Origin: an uncultured Erysipelotrichaceae bacterium
GTDB taxonomy: Bacteria; Bacillota_I; Bacilli_A; Erysipelotrichales; Erysipelotrichaceae
Assembly: GCA_902793635.1 (NCBI GenBank)
Contig: CADBEA010000027.1
Location: forward strand, 1 to 35,883
DNA: 35,883 nucleotides
Direction of reading: 5' to 3'
Shown in pieces: positions 14,578 to 22,320 of the stretch. Below the pieces are notes generated by a model, which was given only the letters and a program-made list of their open reading frames with translations, was not told the origin of the DNA and made no database searches. Numbering within the stretch: position 1 is the first letter of the stretch; every line of letters starts with the position of its first letter. The translations under genes were made by a program, and so were the position numbers.

Positions 14578-14832
14578 ATGCGAAGAACAACAGGAACGAT
14601 CATATCGGCCAAAAAACAGTGGTGGCTGAAGATCAATAAAAAACCAATACGAAACGGCGTGCTGGACGGCGCGGCTTTTCCATATATTGTCGAAATCAGG
14701 TATGAGGTAGACGGAAAAGAATATATAAAGAGAAAATGGATCGGAACGGAATACCCTGTACCTGTCGAAGGCAGTACGGTTCAGCTGGCCTATGAAGAAA
14801 ATCAGCCCGGAAAAATAAAGGTGGTATATTGA
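14578..14832 (+). CDS. Small beta-rich protein (84 aa), DUF3592-domain-like
   Basis: A strong CCGGAGG precedes ATG 14578. The sequence GTIISAKKQWWLKINKK, then PYIVEIRYEVDGKEYIKRKW, then PVPVEGSTVQLAYEENQPGKIKVVY has the order and spacing of the extracytoplasmic domain of DUF3592 proteins (strand, GKEY, then GxxVxVxYxxxxP). Here no membrane helices accompany it, so it would be a free domain or a truncated form. The match is by pattern only. Confidence 0.5.
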   Translation: MRRTTGTIISAKKQWWLKINKKPIRNGVLDGAAFPYIVEIRYEVDGKEYIKRKWIGTEYPVPVEGSTVQLAYEENQPGKIKVVY

Positions 14833-14838
14833 ACAGAT

Positions 14839-14919
14839 GCCGGTGACTATTACAATGCATTCAATGCCTTGTCATATATGTACAAATACAGCACATACTG
14901 GTATATTCCAGAGAAATAA
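14839..14919 (+). pseudogene. 3' remnant of a DUF3267-type gene
   Basis: Seven nt after the preceding stop, a frame reads AGDYYNAFNALSYMYKYSTYWYIPEK and ends at TAA 14917-14919. It matches the C-terminal end of the intact DUF3267 protein at 20365-20952 (GDYYNALNAL...NTYWYIPEK) with an internal gap. Only the tail survives, so a second copy of that gene once stood here, about 6 kb from the intact one. Confidence 0.65.
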
Positions 14920-15008
14920 CAGAAGACTGAAATCAGCTGTGGATCAGCAGAAATTCATTCCGGCTTAAGTGAATCCAGATCAGCCGGGACTTGTGAAGGT
15001 ATAAGACT

Positions 15009-15704
15009 ATGAATGACGAAAAGGACTTCAATTTACGTGTCATTTCAAATCAGGTAAGATTCGGATGCGGCTTTAGAACCCTTAACGGAAAAAAGCAGTA
15101 TTTTGCCTGGCACGGATATGCGAACCGTAATGACGATTATTTTACATCCAGTCAGATCACACAGAATGAATATGACCAGATCAACACTGAATATCCAAAG
15201 GAGATCTGTGCTGACAGAGACAGTGCCGAAGTATTCCGGCAAAAATATGTTGACGGGCATCTGATCATCCTGGAAGGATGGAATAAACTGCCGGGAAGAA
15301 GCATACCGAAAGATTCTGCTGCAGGCATCAGAGGACTAAGCTGCGTCTTTCCTGTTCCGAACATCCTGAAAACAGCAGAGTATTATACCGGTAAACTCGG
15401 CTTTACCGCAGTTGGATATCTGGACTGTGATGAGCCGCATGTCTGCTTATACCGTGATAATGTGGAAATCATTCTGCTGCAGGCAAATACAGACAGGATT
15501 CAGACAAACAGAGAACTGTATGGTTATGGATACGATGCCTACCTCTATACTGACAATCAGGAGAAACTGGAGAAAAGGTTTGTATCCAGAGACGTCAAGG
15601 TAGTCAGACCTCTTGCCGTAACCGATTATCAGAACAGGGAATTTGTCATCGAGGATATTGACGGCAGATGGCTGGCATTTGGTCTGAAACAATCTGCCAA
15701 ATAA
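15009..15704 (+). CDS. Two-domain protein with C-terminal VOC/glyoxalase domain
   Basis: A 231-residue protein with GAAGG upstream of ATG 15009. The first ~95 residues form an unrecognised domain with FGCGFRTLNGKKQYFAWHGY. From about residue 105, LSCVFPVPNILKTAEYYTGKLGF, then PHVCLYRDNVEIILLQA, then GYDAYLYTDNQEKL and NREFVIEDIDGRWLAFG trace the beta-alpha-beta-beta-beta units of the vicinal oxygen chelate fold. VOC members include bleomycin-binding proteins, glyoxalases and dioxygenases. Which one this is cannot be told, and the usual metal residues are not clearly complete. Confidence 0.68.
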   Translation: MNDEKDFNLRVISNQVRFGCGFRTLNGKKQYFAWHGYANRNDDYFTSSQITQNEYDQINTEYPKEICADRDSAEVFRQKYVDGHLIILEGWNKLPGRSIPKDSAAGIRGLSCVFPVPNILKTAEYYTGKLGFTAVGYLDCDEPHVCLYRDNVEIILLQANTDRIQTNRELYGYGYDAYLYTDNQEKLEKRFVSRDVKVVRPLAVTDYQNREFVIEDIDGRWLAFGLKQSAK

Positions 15705-15751
15705 TAAAAAACAGTGTGTAAAGCTGTACATATTATCAGAATGACTGTGCT

Positions 15752-16063
15752 TTGGTGAATAAGCCGTGCACAGAGAAAGGAAAAAGAAATATAGAACTGA
15801 AGAAAGAAGTACTGAAAAACATCAGCGGCGGAGACGATACGGGCATTCATGAAATCGGCGTTCAAAGAGAACCCAGTGAACCGAAGCCGGACGTTCCACC
15901 AACACCAGATTCCACTCTTTCATCCCAGCAGTTTGATCCAACCTTGTTTCTTTCGCTGAACTGTCCCAAATGCGGTAATACTGTTTCTTTTGAAATATTG
16001 GAACTTTCCGGTGAACACAAACGTGTCCGCTGTATAGCCTGCAAACATGAATTCAGCTGCTGA
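15752..16063 (+). CDS. GG-leader-like peptide with C-terminal zinc ribbon
   Basis: The open frame starts at TTG 15752 or GTG 15755. The only good ribosome site (AAAGG, 15776-15780) points to a start near 15791, where the codon is ATA, so the start is uncertain and may be mutated. The protein reads ELKKEVLKNISGG, like a double-glycine leader, then DDTGIHEIGVQREP, a Pro-rich linker, and a zinc ribbon (NCPKCGNTV ... RCIACKHEFSC, two CxxC). The leader region is homologous to the peptide at 11621. A zinc ribbon behind a GG-leader is unusual. Export or cleavage is inferred only, and no peptidase-transporter is in the window. Confidence 0.6.
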   Translation: MVNKPCTEKGKRNIELKKEVLKNISGGDDTGIHEIGVQREPSEPKPDVPPTPDSTLSSQQFDPTLFLSLNCPKCGNTVSFEILELSGEHKRVRCIACKHEFSC

Positions 16064-16163
16064 ATTCAGTCTTTTATGCATGGCTATCACATAATCAGGA
16101 GTATTGCCTGAAACAGTTTATTCTGACAGGAAAATGCTTTACGGCAATACAATTACACTGTTG

Positions 16164-16201
16164 CTCCTTTTCCGCAGCCATTAAGGCCATGTGAAAAGGA
16201 G
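16164..16201. repeat. Dispersed CTCCTTTT...AAAAGGAG hairpin, copy B
   Basis: CTCCTTTTC (16164-16172) pairs with GAAAAGGAG (16193-16201), followed by ATTTTTA. The loop holds GCAGCC and GGCCATGTG, resembling copy A at 8413. It could also act as a terminator for the zinc-ribbon peptide gene. Confidence 0.55.
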
Positions 16202-16217
16202 ATTTTTATATACATAA

Positions 16218-16254
16218 AAGGATTGCCGTATTTGAATTACAAGCGGCAATCCTT
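16218..16254 (-). terminator. Terminator of the yjjI-yjjW operon
   Basis: On the minus strand AAGGATTGCCG and CGGCAATCCTT form a perfect 11-bp stem followed by TTATG. It lies 27 nt past the yjjW stop codon. The T-tract is short. Confidence 0.75.
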
Positions 16255-16280
16255 ATCCAATCTGTAATTCAGTATCTGCT

Positions 16281-17126
16281 TCATACAACATATGCTTTTG
16301 AAGCTCCGAGATCCCTTGCCAGCTGCGCGTATTGTTCCGCGTATTTTTCATCTGTCGTCCACTCGCCGAGCAGTTTCTTATTCTCCTCACGGACACCGAA
16401 CGGCCGGTAGCGGATAATCTTGTAAAAGCATCTGTCCTGAATGATTTCAGATACATATTTTACGGTTTCTTCATTTTCCCTGTCGCGGTCCGGGAAGATC
16501 AGCGTCCGGACCTCATACAGTTTGTTTGCCGCCAGCAGGTAACGAAGATTCTTCATTACCATGTCACGGTCTGCACCCGTCAGTGTCCTGTGCCATTCAG
16601 GGTTGGCGGCTTTGACATCCAGCATGACACCGTCACAGTATTCCAGAATACGGGGATCCTGCTCGAAGTCAAAGGATCCGTTGGAATCGATCAGACAGCC
16701 TTTATTGATCTCTTTCACCTTTTTGAACAGTTCCAGCATGAATTCATACCAGATAGTGCATTCCCCTCCGGAACAGGTGATACCGGTGATATACGGGGCA
16801 CTGCGGTGGATCTCCTGCATGACGTCATCCGTTGTCATCCACCGGATCTTCGGGGAAGAACTGTGCGGACATACCTGTATGCAGGTGTCGCAGCTCACAC
16901 ATTGATCCTTATCCCAGACGATCCTTCCCTCCTCATCCCGTGAAATGGCACCGGCAGGACACTTTTCCATGCATATGCCGCAGTTCAGACACAGGTTGAT
17001 CGTTTCCGGATTGTGGCAGAACAGACAGTTGAAGCCACATCCCTGGAAGAATATGGATGTCCGGTTGCCGGGACCGTCGACATTGGAAAAAGAGATGATT
17101 TTGTTGATGGGTGCTTTATTCGCCAT
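16281..17126 (-). CDS. yjjW: YjjW-type glycyl-radical-enzyme activase (radical SAM)
   Basis: A 281-residue radical SAM enzyme. The start is set at the MANKAPINK methionine because the radical SAM part begins there. The CxxxCxxC motif is at C30, C34 and C37 (GCGFNCLFC). Two 4Fe-4S ferredoxin motifs follow (C46-C56, CLNCGICMEKC; C76-C86, CVSCDTCIQVC), an insert typical of glycyl-radical activases other than PflA. SGGECTIW matches the usual GGE SAM-binding motif. It uses SAM to make a 5'-deoxyadenosyl radical that takes a hydrogen from the YjjI glycine. It overlaps the yjjI stop by 11 nt, so they are translationally coupled. Confidence 0.88.
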   Translation of the reverse strand: MANKAPINKIISFSNVDGPGNRTSIFFQGCGFNCLFCHNPETINLCLNCGICMEKCPAGAISRDEEGRIVWDKDQCVSCDTCIQVCPHSSSPKIRWMTTDDVMQEIHRSAPYITGITCSGGECTIWYEFMLELFKKVKEINKGCLIDSNGSFDFEQDPRILEYCDGVMLDVKAANPEWHRTLTGADRDMVMKNLRYLLAANKLYEVRTLIFPDRDRENEETVKYVSEIIQDRCFYKIIRYRPFGVREENKKLLGEWTTDEKYAEQYAQLARDLGASKAYVV

Positions 17127-18624
17127 GTTTCTGGATCCTGCGGTCCAATGCATGCGCACCGTCCTGGGCGCCTTTGCCGAAAACGGTAACGTTGTTCAGG
17201 GACTGTTTTCTCTGATTCAGTTTTTCGATCTCGGATTTCTTGACCAGATAGCCGGTCACGCGGACAACATCGTTGTTTTCAAGATAACCGGAGAAGTAGC
17301 GCAGACCATTTGCCAGAGAACCTTTGATGATCGGCAGAATGGCTTCCGGTGTTTTGATATATGTTTCTTCAAACTTGAAGATATCACCGGTACCGGTCGG
17401 GAAATACTTATGGAATATTTCGTTGACTTCCAGCTGCTCGAGCATCGTCGGCTCAACGCCGATCGGAATACGGGTACCCGGTGAATCCTGCATGCCGTCG
17501 GTATCGATACCGACCTGGGCGTGCAGACGGTAACGGTGGTCAAAGGCATCGCAGTATGGTGCAACATGTTCGGAAACACGCTTTTCAATGGCATCCATGA
17601 TCCGGACACCAAGCTGTGTGGCTTCCCTGTTCAGACCGAAGCCTTTTTTCTTGTCGGTAATGCCAAGAAGATTGTTGCAGCACTCAGCCAGGCCGACGAC
17701 ACCGAACATGCCGGTGAAGTTTTCCTGTTTTACAAATCCTTCCGTGGACAGGAAATTGTCCTTGAAGAACGTGGATTCCTCGACGATGAACCGGACACGT
17801 TTATCCATGTACTCCAGCTGCAGATCGATATAATGCGGCAGCACCCGGTTCAGGAAATCATCTGCGTCACTGGCATCCAGCGAGCATTCATATAACCGCA
17901 TGCGGGGAAGCGTGAATCCTCCCCCTGCTTTTTTCAGACCGTTGTAGCAGGAAGCGATGGCATAGTCTTCTCCCCATTCACTGACGAACATCCTGTGGTT
18001 GGCAAAAGACGGCTTGGCAGTCTTCAGCATGCACCGGATGCAGGCCAGTGCGAAATCGTCGCTGGTACGTTCAGGATCATATTTCAGGGTAATATTCGGA
18101 ACAGCCAGCTGCATTTCCTCGGTCAGTTCCAGAAGCATCCTGGCTGTGGGATTGTCCTCGGGTCCGATATCAAAATGGACAAAGGAATCAGTCAGAACCT
18201 TGTCGATCTGCAATAAAAACAGTTTCAGTACTTTCTTTGCAAAAGCAGGATCTTCCTTTTCCACAAACGGCGTCAGAAGCTTGTCCAGATCACCGAGATA
18301 AACAGGATATGTGGTAATAGACGGAACATGCGCATAGAAGATTTCCAGGGCATTGACAGCTTCCAGAAGATCTGTCGGCGGTTCAATGCCGAGGAATGCG
18401 CATCCCTTTTCAAATAACAGATCATAATCAGGGCAGATATAGCGCGGACGGTAAGGCATGACACCTTCGTTCAGGTCACATAATGCCCCTTTGCGTTTTC
18501 CTTCATAGTATGCTTCACTGTAGCGGATCGTATTATCTGTGCTTTCCCCCAGACGTGCCAGGGCAATGAGTTCCTGACGGTATGTCAGAGTCTCGTCTTT
18601 AATAATATTCAGTGCTTCACTCAT
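17116..18624 (-). CDS. yjjI: YjjI-family glycyl-radical enzyme
   Basis: A 502-residue protein, close to the ~515 of E. coli YjjI. Start at 18624 is supported by AGAGGT; an upstream in-frame ATG lacks a site. The glycyl-radical motif RVTGY is at 455-459 (radical Gly 458) near the C-terminus, followed by LVKKSEIEKL. A probable thiyl Cys pair is in VVGLAECCNNLLG (C315, C316). GREs work only without oxygen and use the glycyl radical to form a thiyl radical on substrate. The YjjI substrate is unknown to me. It is followed by its activase gene, forming a two-gene operon with a terminator after yjjW. Confidence 0.88.
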   Translation of the reverse strand: MSEALNIIKDETLTYRQELIALARLGESTDNTIRYSEAYYEGKRKGALCDLNEGVMPYRPRYICPDYDLLFEKGCAFLGIEPPTDLLEAVNALEIFYAHVPSITTYPVYLGDLDKLLTPFVEKEDPAFAKKVLKLFLLQIDKVLTDSFVHFDIGPEDNPTARMLLELTEEMQLAVPNITLKYDPERTSDDFALACIRCMLKTAKPSFANHRMFVSEWGEDYAIASCYNGLKKAGGGFTLPRMRLYECSLDASDADDFLNRVLPHYIDLQLEYMDKRVRFIVEESTFFKDNFLSTEGFVKQENFTGMFGVVGLAECCNNLLGITDKKKGFGLNREATQLGVRIMDAIEKRVSEHVAPYCDAFDHRYRLHAQVGIDTDGMQDSPGTRIPIGVEPTMLEQLEVNEIFHKYFPTGTGDIFKFEETYIKTPEAILPIIKGSLANGLRYFSGYLENNDVVRVTGYLVKKSEIEKLNQRKQSLNNVTVFGKGAQDGAHALDRRIQKHGE

Positions 18625-18734
18625 AACAGGACCTCTCTGCGTATATCGTAATGCATTCCCGCCTAAGAATAAATCTTTTTGCCGGTAAAAAAAACCGGTC
18701 AATTCACAGTATGAATGCATGATGGCAGCCGTTC

Positions 18735-18745
18735 TGACCAGGTCA
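18735..18745. promoter_or_regulatory. TGACCAGGTCA palindrome upstream of yjjI
   Basis: A perfect 11-base palindrome 111 nt upstream of yjjI. On the minus strand it overlaps TTGACC, a possible -35 element, so it could be an operator. No clear -10 lies at the right spacing, and a second inverted repeat (CCGGT...ACCGG, 18682-18698) lies in the leader. The remaining 18746-18879 stretch shows nothing. Confidence 0.35.
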
Positions 18746-18879
18746 ATGATCCCAGTGATAAAACAGGGATGAGCAATGCTCTTTCAGAGTACCTGTTTTG
18801 CGTCAGCGCCTCCTTCATAATAGGAGATACCGGCAGACCACAAGACGATCCGCAGACAGATTCAGCATAATAAAAAGCC

Positions 18880-18904
18880 GTAACAGCCTGTTTTCAGCTG
18901 TTAC
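18880..18904 (-). terminator. Terminator of the HAD phosphatase gene
   Basis: On the minus strand GTAACAGC and GCTGTTAC form an 8-bp stem, followed by GGCTTTTTATT. It lies just past the HAD stop codon. Confidence 0.8.
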
Positions 18905-18916
18905 AGCCTTTGATCA

Positions 18917-20041
18917 TTATTCAGCAGGTACGTACTGCTGTTCGGCTTTTGTTATGCCTTCCGCATAGATGACACCGAAATCGTTTTTCATGGAAATCGG
19001 CGTATAGCCTTTTTCCGTGTATTCCGCTGACTTCGTGTCCCAGTCCTGTGTGCCCCACTCTCTTTCATTGTCATCGGCGACGATCATATACGCCTCTGCC
19101 TTATACGGATTTCTCGAATCGATCGTATAGTTCATCATGCTGGTATCGCTGCCGCTGTTGCCGAAAGCAAGCACCGGACGCTGGCCGATCTCCTGTTCGA
19201 TGTAGATCGTTTTATTACTGTTCAGGTTCTTCTGCACGAATCCGCCTGTCAGGATGAGTTCGTCTCCGTCCTCGTACTTGTAATTCATATTGGAAGACTC
19301 TTCTTCGTGACCTGCCTGCTTGACTTCGAAATCCGTACCGATTACATGCTCAGGTGTAACGTATTCCTTGATCGGAGAATTCGCTACGATTGCACGGGTC
19401 GTTGTACGTTCTGTTCCGCTGATGACATAGATCGTAAAGCCATTGTCATACAGATATTTGACAAGTTCGACCATCGGCAGATAGAAGTTGTCGATATATC
19501 TCATATTGTTGAAGCTTGCTGTTTTCTTCTGACCGAACGACACAGCATAGTTATAGAACTCTTCAACTGTCATACCGGCATAAGCTTTCGCAAAATTACG
19601 GGCAAGTGTTTCATCCGCTACATAACCCGGCTTGATTGCCGCAGCCACTTCTTTCAGTTCGTCGGATACCTTCTCCGGATGATCATGCAGACAGTATTCA
19701 ATGAACATCATCGTGTCATAATACGTATAGTATGTTTCACATGCCAGTGTACCGTCCATATCGAATACCGCGATACGATCTTCCACAGGGATAAAGTCCG
19801 CGCTGTTTTCGTCAGTCACTGCAGTTACGTAATCGATCAGTTTCTGCTTTGGAACAGATCCTTCTGTCCAGAGCGTCATGGGTTCGGTGACTACTTCACC
19901 AGCAGTATCAGGTGCAGCAGACGGATCAGTCGGTGCTGCCCCTCTTCCGGTCGAAAATGCGATACCAATCACAAGCAGTAAGACGAGTTCGATAATTGCC
20001 GCACACCGCCAGAATTTCAATTGATTTTTAGTGTTTTCCAT
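18917..20041 (-). CDS. Membrane-anchored HAD-superfamily phosphatase
   Basis: A 374-residue protein. Residues ~10-30 form a membrane anchor (CAAIIELVLLLVIGIAF), followed by a Pro/Thr-rich stalk. The HAD core has motif I VFDMDGTL (nucleophile D94, acid D96), motif II VISGTERTTTR, and motif IV FGNSGSDTSMM, with a helical cap between I and II. This is the phosphoserine-phosphatase-like type, hydrolysing phosphate monoesters. Because of the anchor the domain probably faces outward, though the orientation is inferred. Monocistronic, with its own terminator. It shares the anchored-phosphatase design with the pyrophosphatase at 8756-9886. Confidence 0.82.
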   Translation of the reverse strand: MENTKNQLKFWRCAAIIELVLLLVIGIAFSTGRGAAPTDPSAAPDTAGEVVTEPMTLWTEGSVPKQKLIDYVTAVTDENSADFIPVEDRIAVFDMDGTLACETYYTYYDTMMFIEYCLHDHPEKVSDELKEVAAAIKPGYVADETLARNFAKAYAGMTVEEFYNYAVSFGQKKTASFNNMRYIDNFYLPMVELVKYLYDNGFTIYVISGTERTTTRAIVANSPIKEYVTPEHVIGTDFEVKQAGHEEESSNMNYKYEDGDELILTGGFVQKNLNSNKTIYIEQEIGQRPVLAFGNSGSDTSMMNYTIDSRNPYKAEAYMIVADDNEREWGTQDWDTKSAEYTEKGYTPISMKNDFGVIYAEGITKAEQQYVPAE

Positions 20042-20364
20042 ATCTTTATCTCATTCCTTCTTAAATCATCCCCATCATTATTCCACCCCTTTTCAAAAGT
20101 TCAAGTAGTTATTTTCAACGAAAGCCTTTTCATTCAGATATTTTTGAAAAGTAGACAAAAATAACTGTCTTTTTCATGTCCATATGGCCGCAGCAGCCGT
20201 AAAAACGGTCCGTCACGATCCCAACGAAGTACCTGAAAATCGGTTTGCCGGATTCCTATCGAACAGATTCGCGCTTCACCGCTGATAAAAAAAAACGTAA
20301 CAATCTGCTTTTATACAGGCGTATTACCTTGTAAAACTAACAGGAAAAAGAAAGGATTAAGATT
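20042..20364. promoter_or_regulatory. Divergent intergenic region between HAD and DUF3267 genes
   Basis: 323 bp without a supported gene. A minus-strand promoter for the HAD gene may lie at 20077-20104 (TTGAAC, 16-nt spacer, AATAAT). For the plus-strand gene only AAAGGA before its ATG is clear. The run of A near 20287 is not linked to a hairpin. Confidence 0.3.
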
Positions 20365-20952
20365 ATGAGGTTTCATTACGCAGGTAAATACAGCCGCAAT
20401 CCTGATGATCTCCCCTATCGTGAGCATGAACCAGGAGCTGTAATGTTCAAGGAAGCAAGTGATTCAAAACAGCTTGGTAAGATCACGACCATATGGTCGA
20501 TCGTGCTATTTCTGGTTCTTTTCGTAGTCAGCTGTATCAGAGCGAAGGATGTTTTCATTAATTACCTTGGCTTGTTTCTGTATGTTCTTTCAATCATTCC
20601 GCATGAGTTCCTGCATGCCATATGTTTCAGGGAAGATGTTTATATGTACCAGAACCTGAGTCACGGAATGGTATTTGTCACCGGTGCTGAGCGGATGAGC
20701 AAAGGAAGGTTTATCTTCAAATGCATGCTGCCGATTATCGTTCTCGGATTTATTCCATATGCTATATTCCTCATCAAGCCGGAACTGCAGTGGCTTGGAA
20801 CGTTCGGTATGCTGAATATCGCGACAGCTGTCGGTGACTATTACAACGCCCTCAATGCACTGCAGCAGATGCCTGATAGTGCCTGGGCATATATGCATAA
20901 ATTCAATACATACTGGTATATTCCGGAGAAACAGCAAAAGACGAACGGATAG
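20365..20952 (+). CDS. DUF3267 membrane metalloprotease-like protein
   Basis: A 195-residue protein with AAAGGA upstream. Hydrophobic segments at ~43-58, 63-78, ~118-134 and ~143-155. Before the second half stands IPHEFLHAICF, with HEFLH at 80-84: the HExxH zinc-site pattern of the DUF3267 zincin-like family, located in a membrane segment as in site-2-type proteases. Function of the family is unknown. Its C-terminal GDYYNALNAL...NTYWYIPEK is repeated as a remnant at 14839-14919. A terminator follows 51 nt downstream. Confidence 0.75.
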   Translation: MRFHYAGKYSRNPDDLPYREHEPGAVMFKEASDSKQLGKITTIWSIVLFLVLFVVSCIRAKDVFINYLGLFLYVLSIIPHEFLHAICFREDVYMYQNLSHGMVFVTGAERMSKGRFIFKCMLPIIVLGFIPYAIFLIKPELQWLGTFGMLNIATAVGDYYNALNALQQMPDSAWAYMHKFNTYWYIPEKQQKTNG

Positions 20953-21002
20953 TTCATGTCCTGCAACTGGTTTTTACCGACATCAGCATAATTCATATTT
21001 CC

Positions 21003-21026
21003 AAAGCTCTCATCGAGAGCTTTTTT
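21003..21026 (+). terminator. Terminator after the DUF3267 gene
   Basis: AAAGCTCTC (21003-21011) and GAGAGCTTT (21015-21023) form a stem followed by a T-run. The sequence resembles the module terminators at 4655 and 6685, and module remnant copy 5 follows. Confidence 0.85.
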
Positions 21027-21052
21027 CTGCCATACAGTATTTCTGCAAAAAA

Positions 21053-21099
21053 ACCCAGAATCTTCCCTGCCCGCAAAGAAGCGGAAGCGGTGATTCCGG
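21053..21099 (+). pseudogene. Repeat-module remnant, copy 5
   Basis: ACCCAGAATCTTCCCTGCC, then CGCAAAGAAGCGGAAGCGG and TGATTCC match the last ~45 bases of the 67-residue gene (ESRIYPSRKEAEAAI codons). The promoter and most of the gene are gone. It shares CCCTGCCCGCAA with remnant copy 4, so the two form a sub-family. It lies right after a module-type terminator. Confidence 0.55.
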
Positions 21100-21240
21100 A
21101 CTGAAAATGCTGTATAAACCTGCAGGGATATTGATAAAAAGAAAATCGGTAAAGCAAGGAACCCTCTGCATAACAGATGATTTTGGCTGAACGCAGCAGA
21201 TAGAATTCTGCATCGCAGTGCCGGGCAAAAGATGCAGGAA

Positions 21241-21675
21241 CTATGACTGGCTGCCCGGCATTCTTAATGTGAGAACAAGTGAAATCAGATTGCCGATCAG
21301 AAGAACGGCTCCTGCCGCAAGAAACATGCCGAATCCATACTTAATGATATCTGTTATACCCTGATTGAAAACAAACAGGAGAAACAGAATAATCATTGCG
21401 GAAAGAATGGAAAAGATGGATGTCTTTATTTCGTTACTTTTATATAACTCAGGATCTGTATTGTATATCTTCGGATCCTTGATGCCGTTGCGGAAGCACA
21501 GGTAAGCTGTATAAAGGATGAATGCCGACATGATAATCATGATCAGACCAATCAGATTGCCATTGAAAATCAATGACAGAAAGGAAATAAACATGGCTGG
21601 CAGAAGAAGAAAGACACCCAGAACAGCATACAGAATACCGGAAATCAAATGGATCAAATAATTGATTCTGACCAT
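21241..21675 (-). CDS. Membrane protein, four TM segments
   Basis: A 144-residue protein. Start at the MVRINYL methionine because GGGGGA stands 7 nt upstream; the longer ORF start lacks a site. Hydrophobic helices at ~5-25 (LIHLISGILYAVLGVFLLLP), 28-55, 85-105 and 108-135, with a polar loop FRNGIKDPKIYNTDPELYKS between the second and third. No recognised family. The 21709-21843 gap on its 5' side is AT-rich and should hold its promoter. Confidence 0.6.
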   Translation of the reverse strand: MVRINYLIHLISGILYAVLGVFLLLPAMFISFLSLIFNGNLIGLIMIIMSAFILYTAYLCFRNGIKDPKIYNTDPELYKSNEIKTSIFSILSAMIILFLLFVFNQGITDIIKYGFGMFLAAGAVLLIGNLISLVLTLRMPGSQS

Positions 21676-21843
21676 AAATAAATCCCCCAAAAAGTTTATA
21701 TATTCCATTATTCAATAGTTTTTAATATTATCAATAATAATTCATTCAGCAATACAGAGGATAAATGAAATCATAATGATAAAATCAGAATTGTGAAGAA
21801 GTGGTATGATCATGCTTCGGAATAACGCTGTAAGGAGTTTTGC

Positions 21844-22281
21844 TTGAAAAAGATTTATTCATGGGAACCGTGGTTCTTTATATTCTTCGGATTATTTCAT
21901 ATGCATAGAATATGGGCCTTGCTTGATCGGGATTCATATGCGTCTTTCTGGTTGGGAATCCTGGAAGATAAAGGAATCCCCTATTTCCTTATCATGGGCA
22001 TCCTTGCCGGTCTTTGCATTCTGGGAATGATCACATTCTTCCGGGAGCGGAAAAGCAATTATGTCTGGCGATGGATATACTTTTTAGGCGGGGCATATCT
22101 ACTGTTTGACCTGTTTGCCATAGCTACCGGAGTGCCCTTCTGGCATAAACTGCTTGTGTCCATGTTTGATACGGCTTCGCCATATTGGAATGCCGTATGG
22201 GGATTCTTTATTCTCCTTGGTACTGGCGTATTCGCTTTGGGAATAAAGCTGTTATCTCTGAGAAAACAGCAGCATCAGTAA
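21844..22281 (+). CDS. Membrane protein (145 aa), TTG start
   Basis: AAGGAG stands 7 nt before TTG 21844 and no suitable ATG lies nearby, so TTG is the likely start. Four hydrophobic helices are seen (PWFFIFFGLFHMHRIWALL, YFLIMGILAGLCILGMITFF, WRWIYFLGGAYLLFDLFAI, AVWGFFILLGTGVFALGIKLL). Early His-Met-His-Arg and Trp residues lie in the membrane. Family not recognised. The next gene starts 39 nt after the stop with GAGGAAAGG. Confidence 0.6.
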   Translation: MKKIYSWEPWFFIFFGLFHMHRIWALLDRDSYASFWLGILEDKGIPYFLIMGILAGLCILGMITFFRERKSNYVWRWIYFLGGAYLLFDLFAIATGVPFWHKLLVSMFDTASPYWNAVWGFFILLGTGVFALGIKLLSLRKQQHQ

Positions 22282-22320
22282 CATTCAAAACAGATAATAT
22301 GAGGAAAGGACAGATACAGA

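Noticed and set aside
14500-14625. Short ORF before the DUF3592-like gene
   Set aside because: Overlaps the well-supported gene at 14578 and has no RBS.
16332-16943. 203-residue plus-strand ORF opposite yjjW
   Set aside because: Antisense shadow; product has no coherent domain and no RBS.
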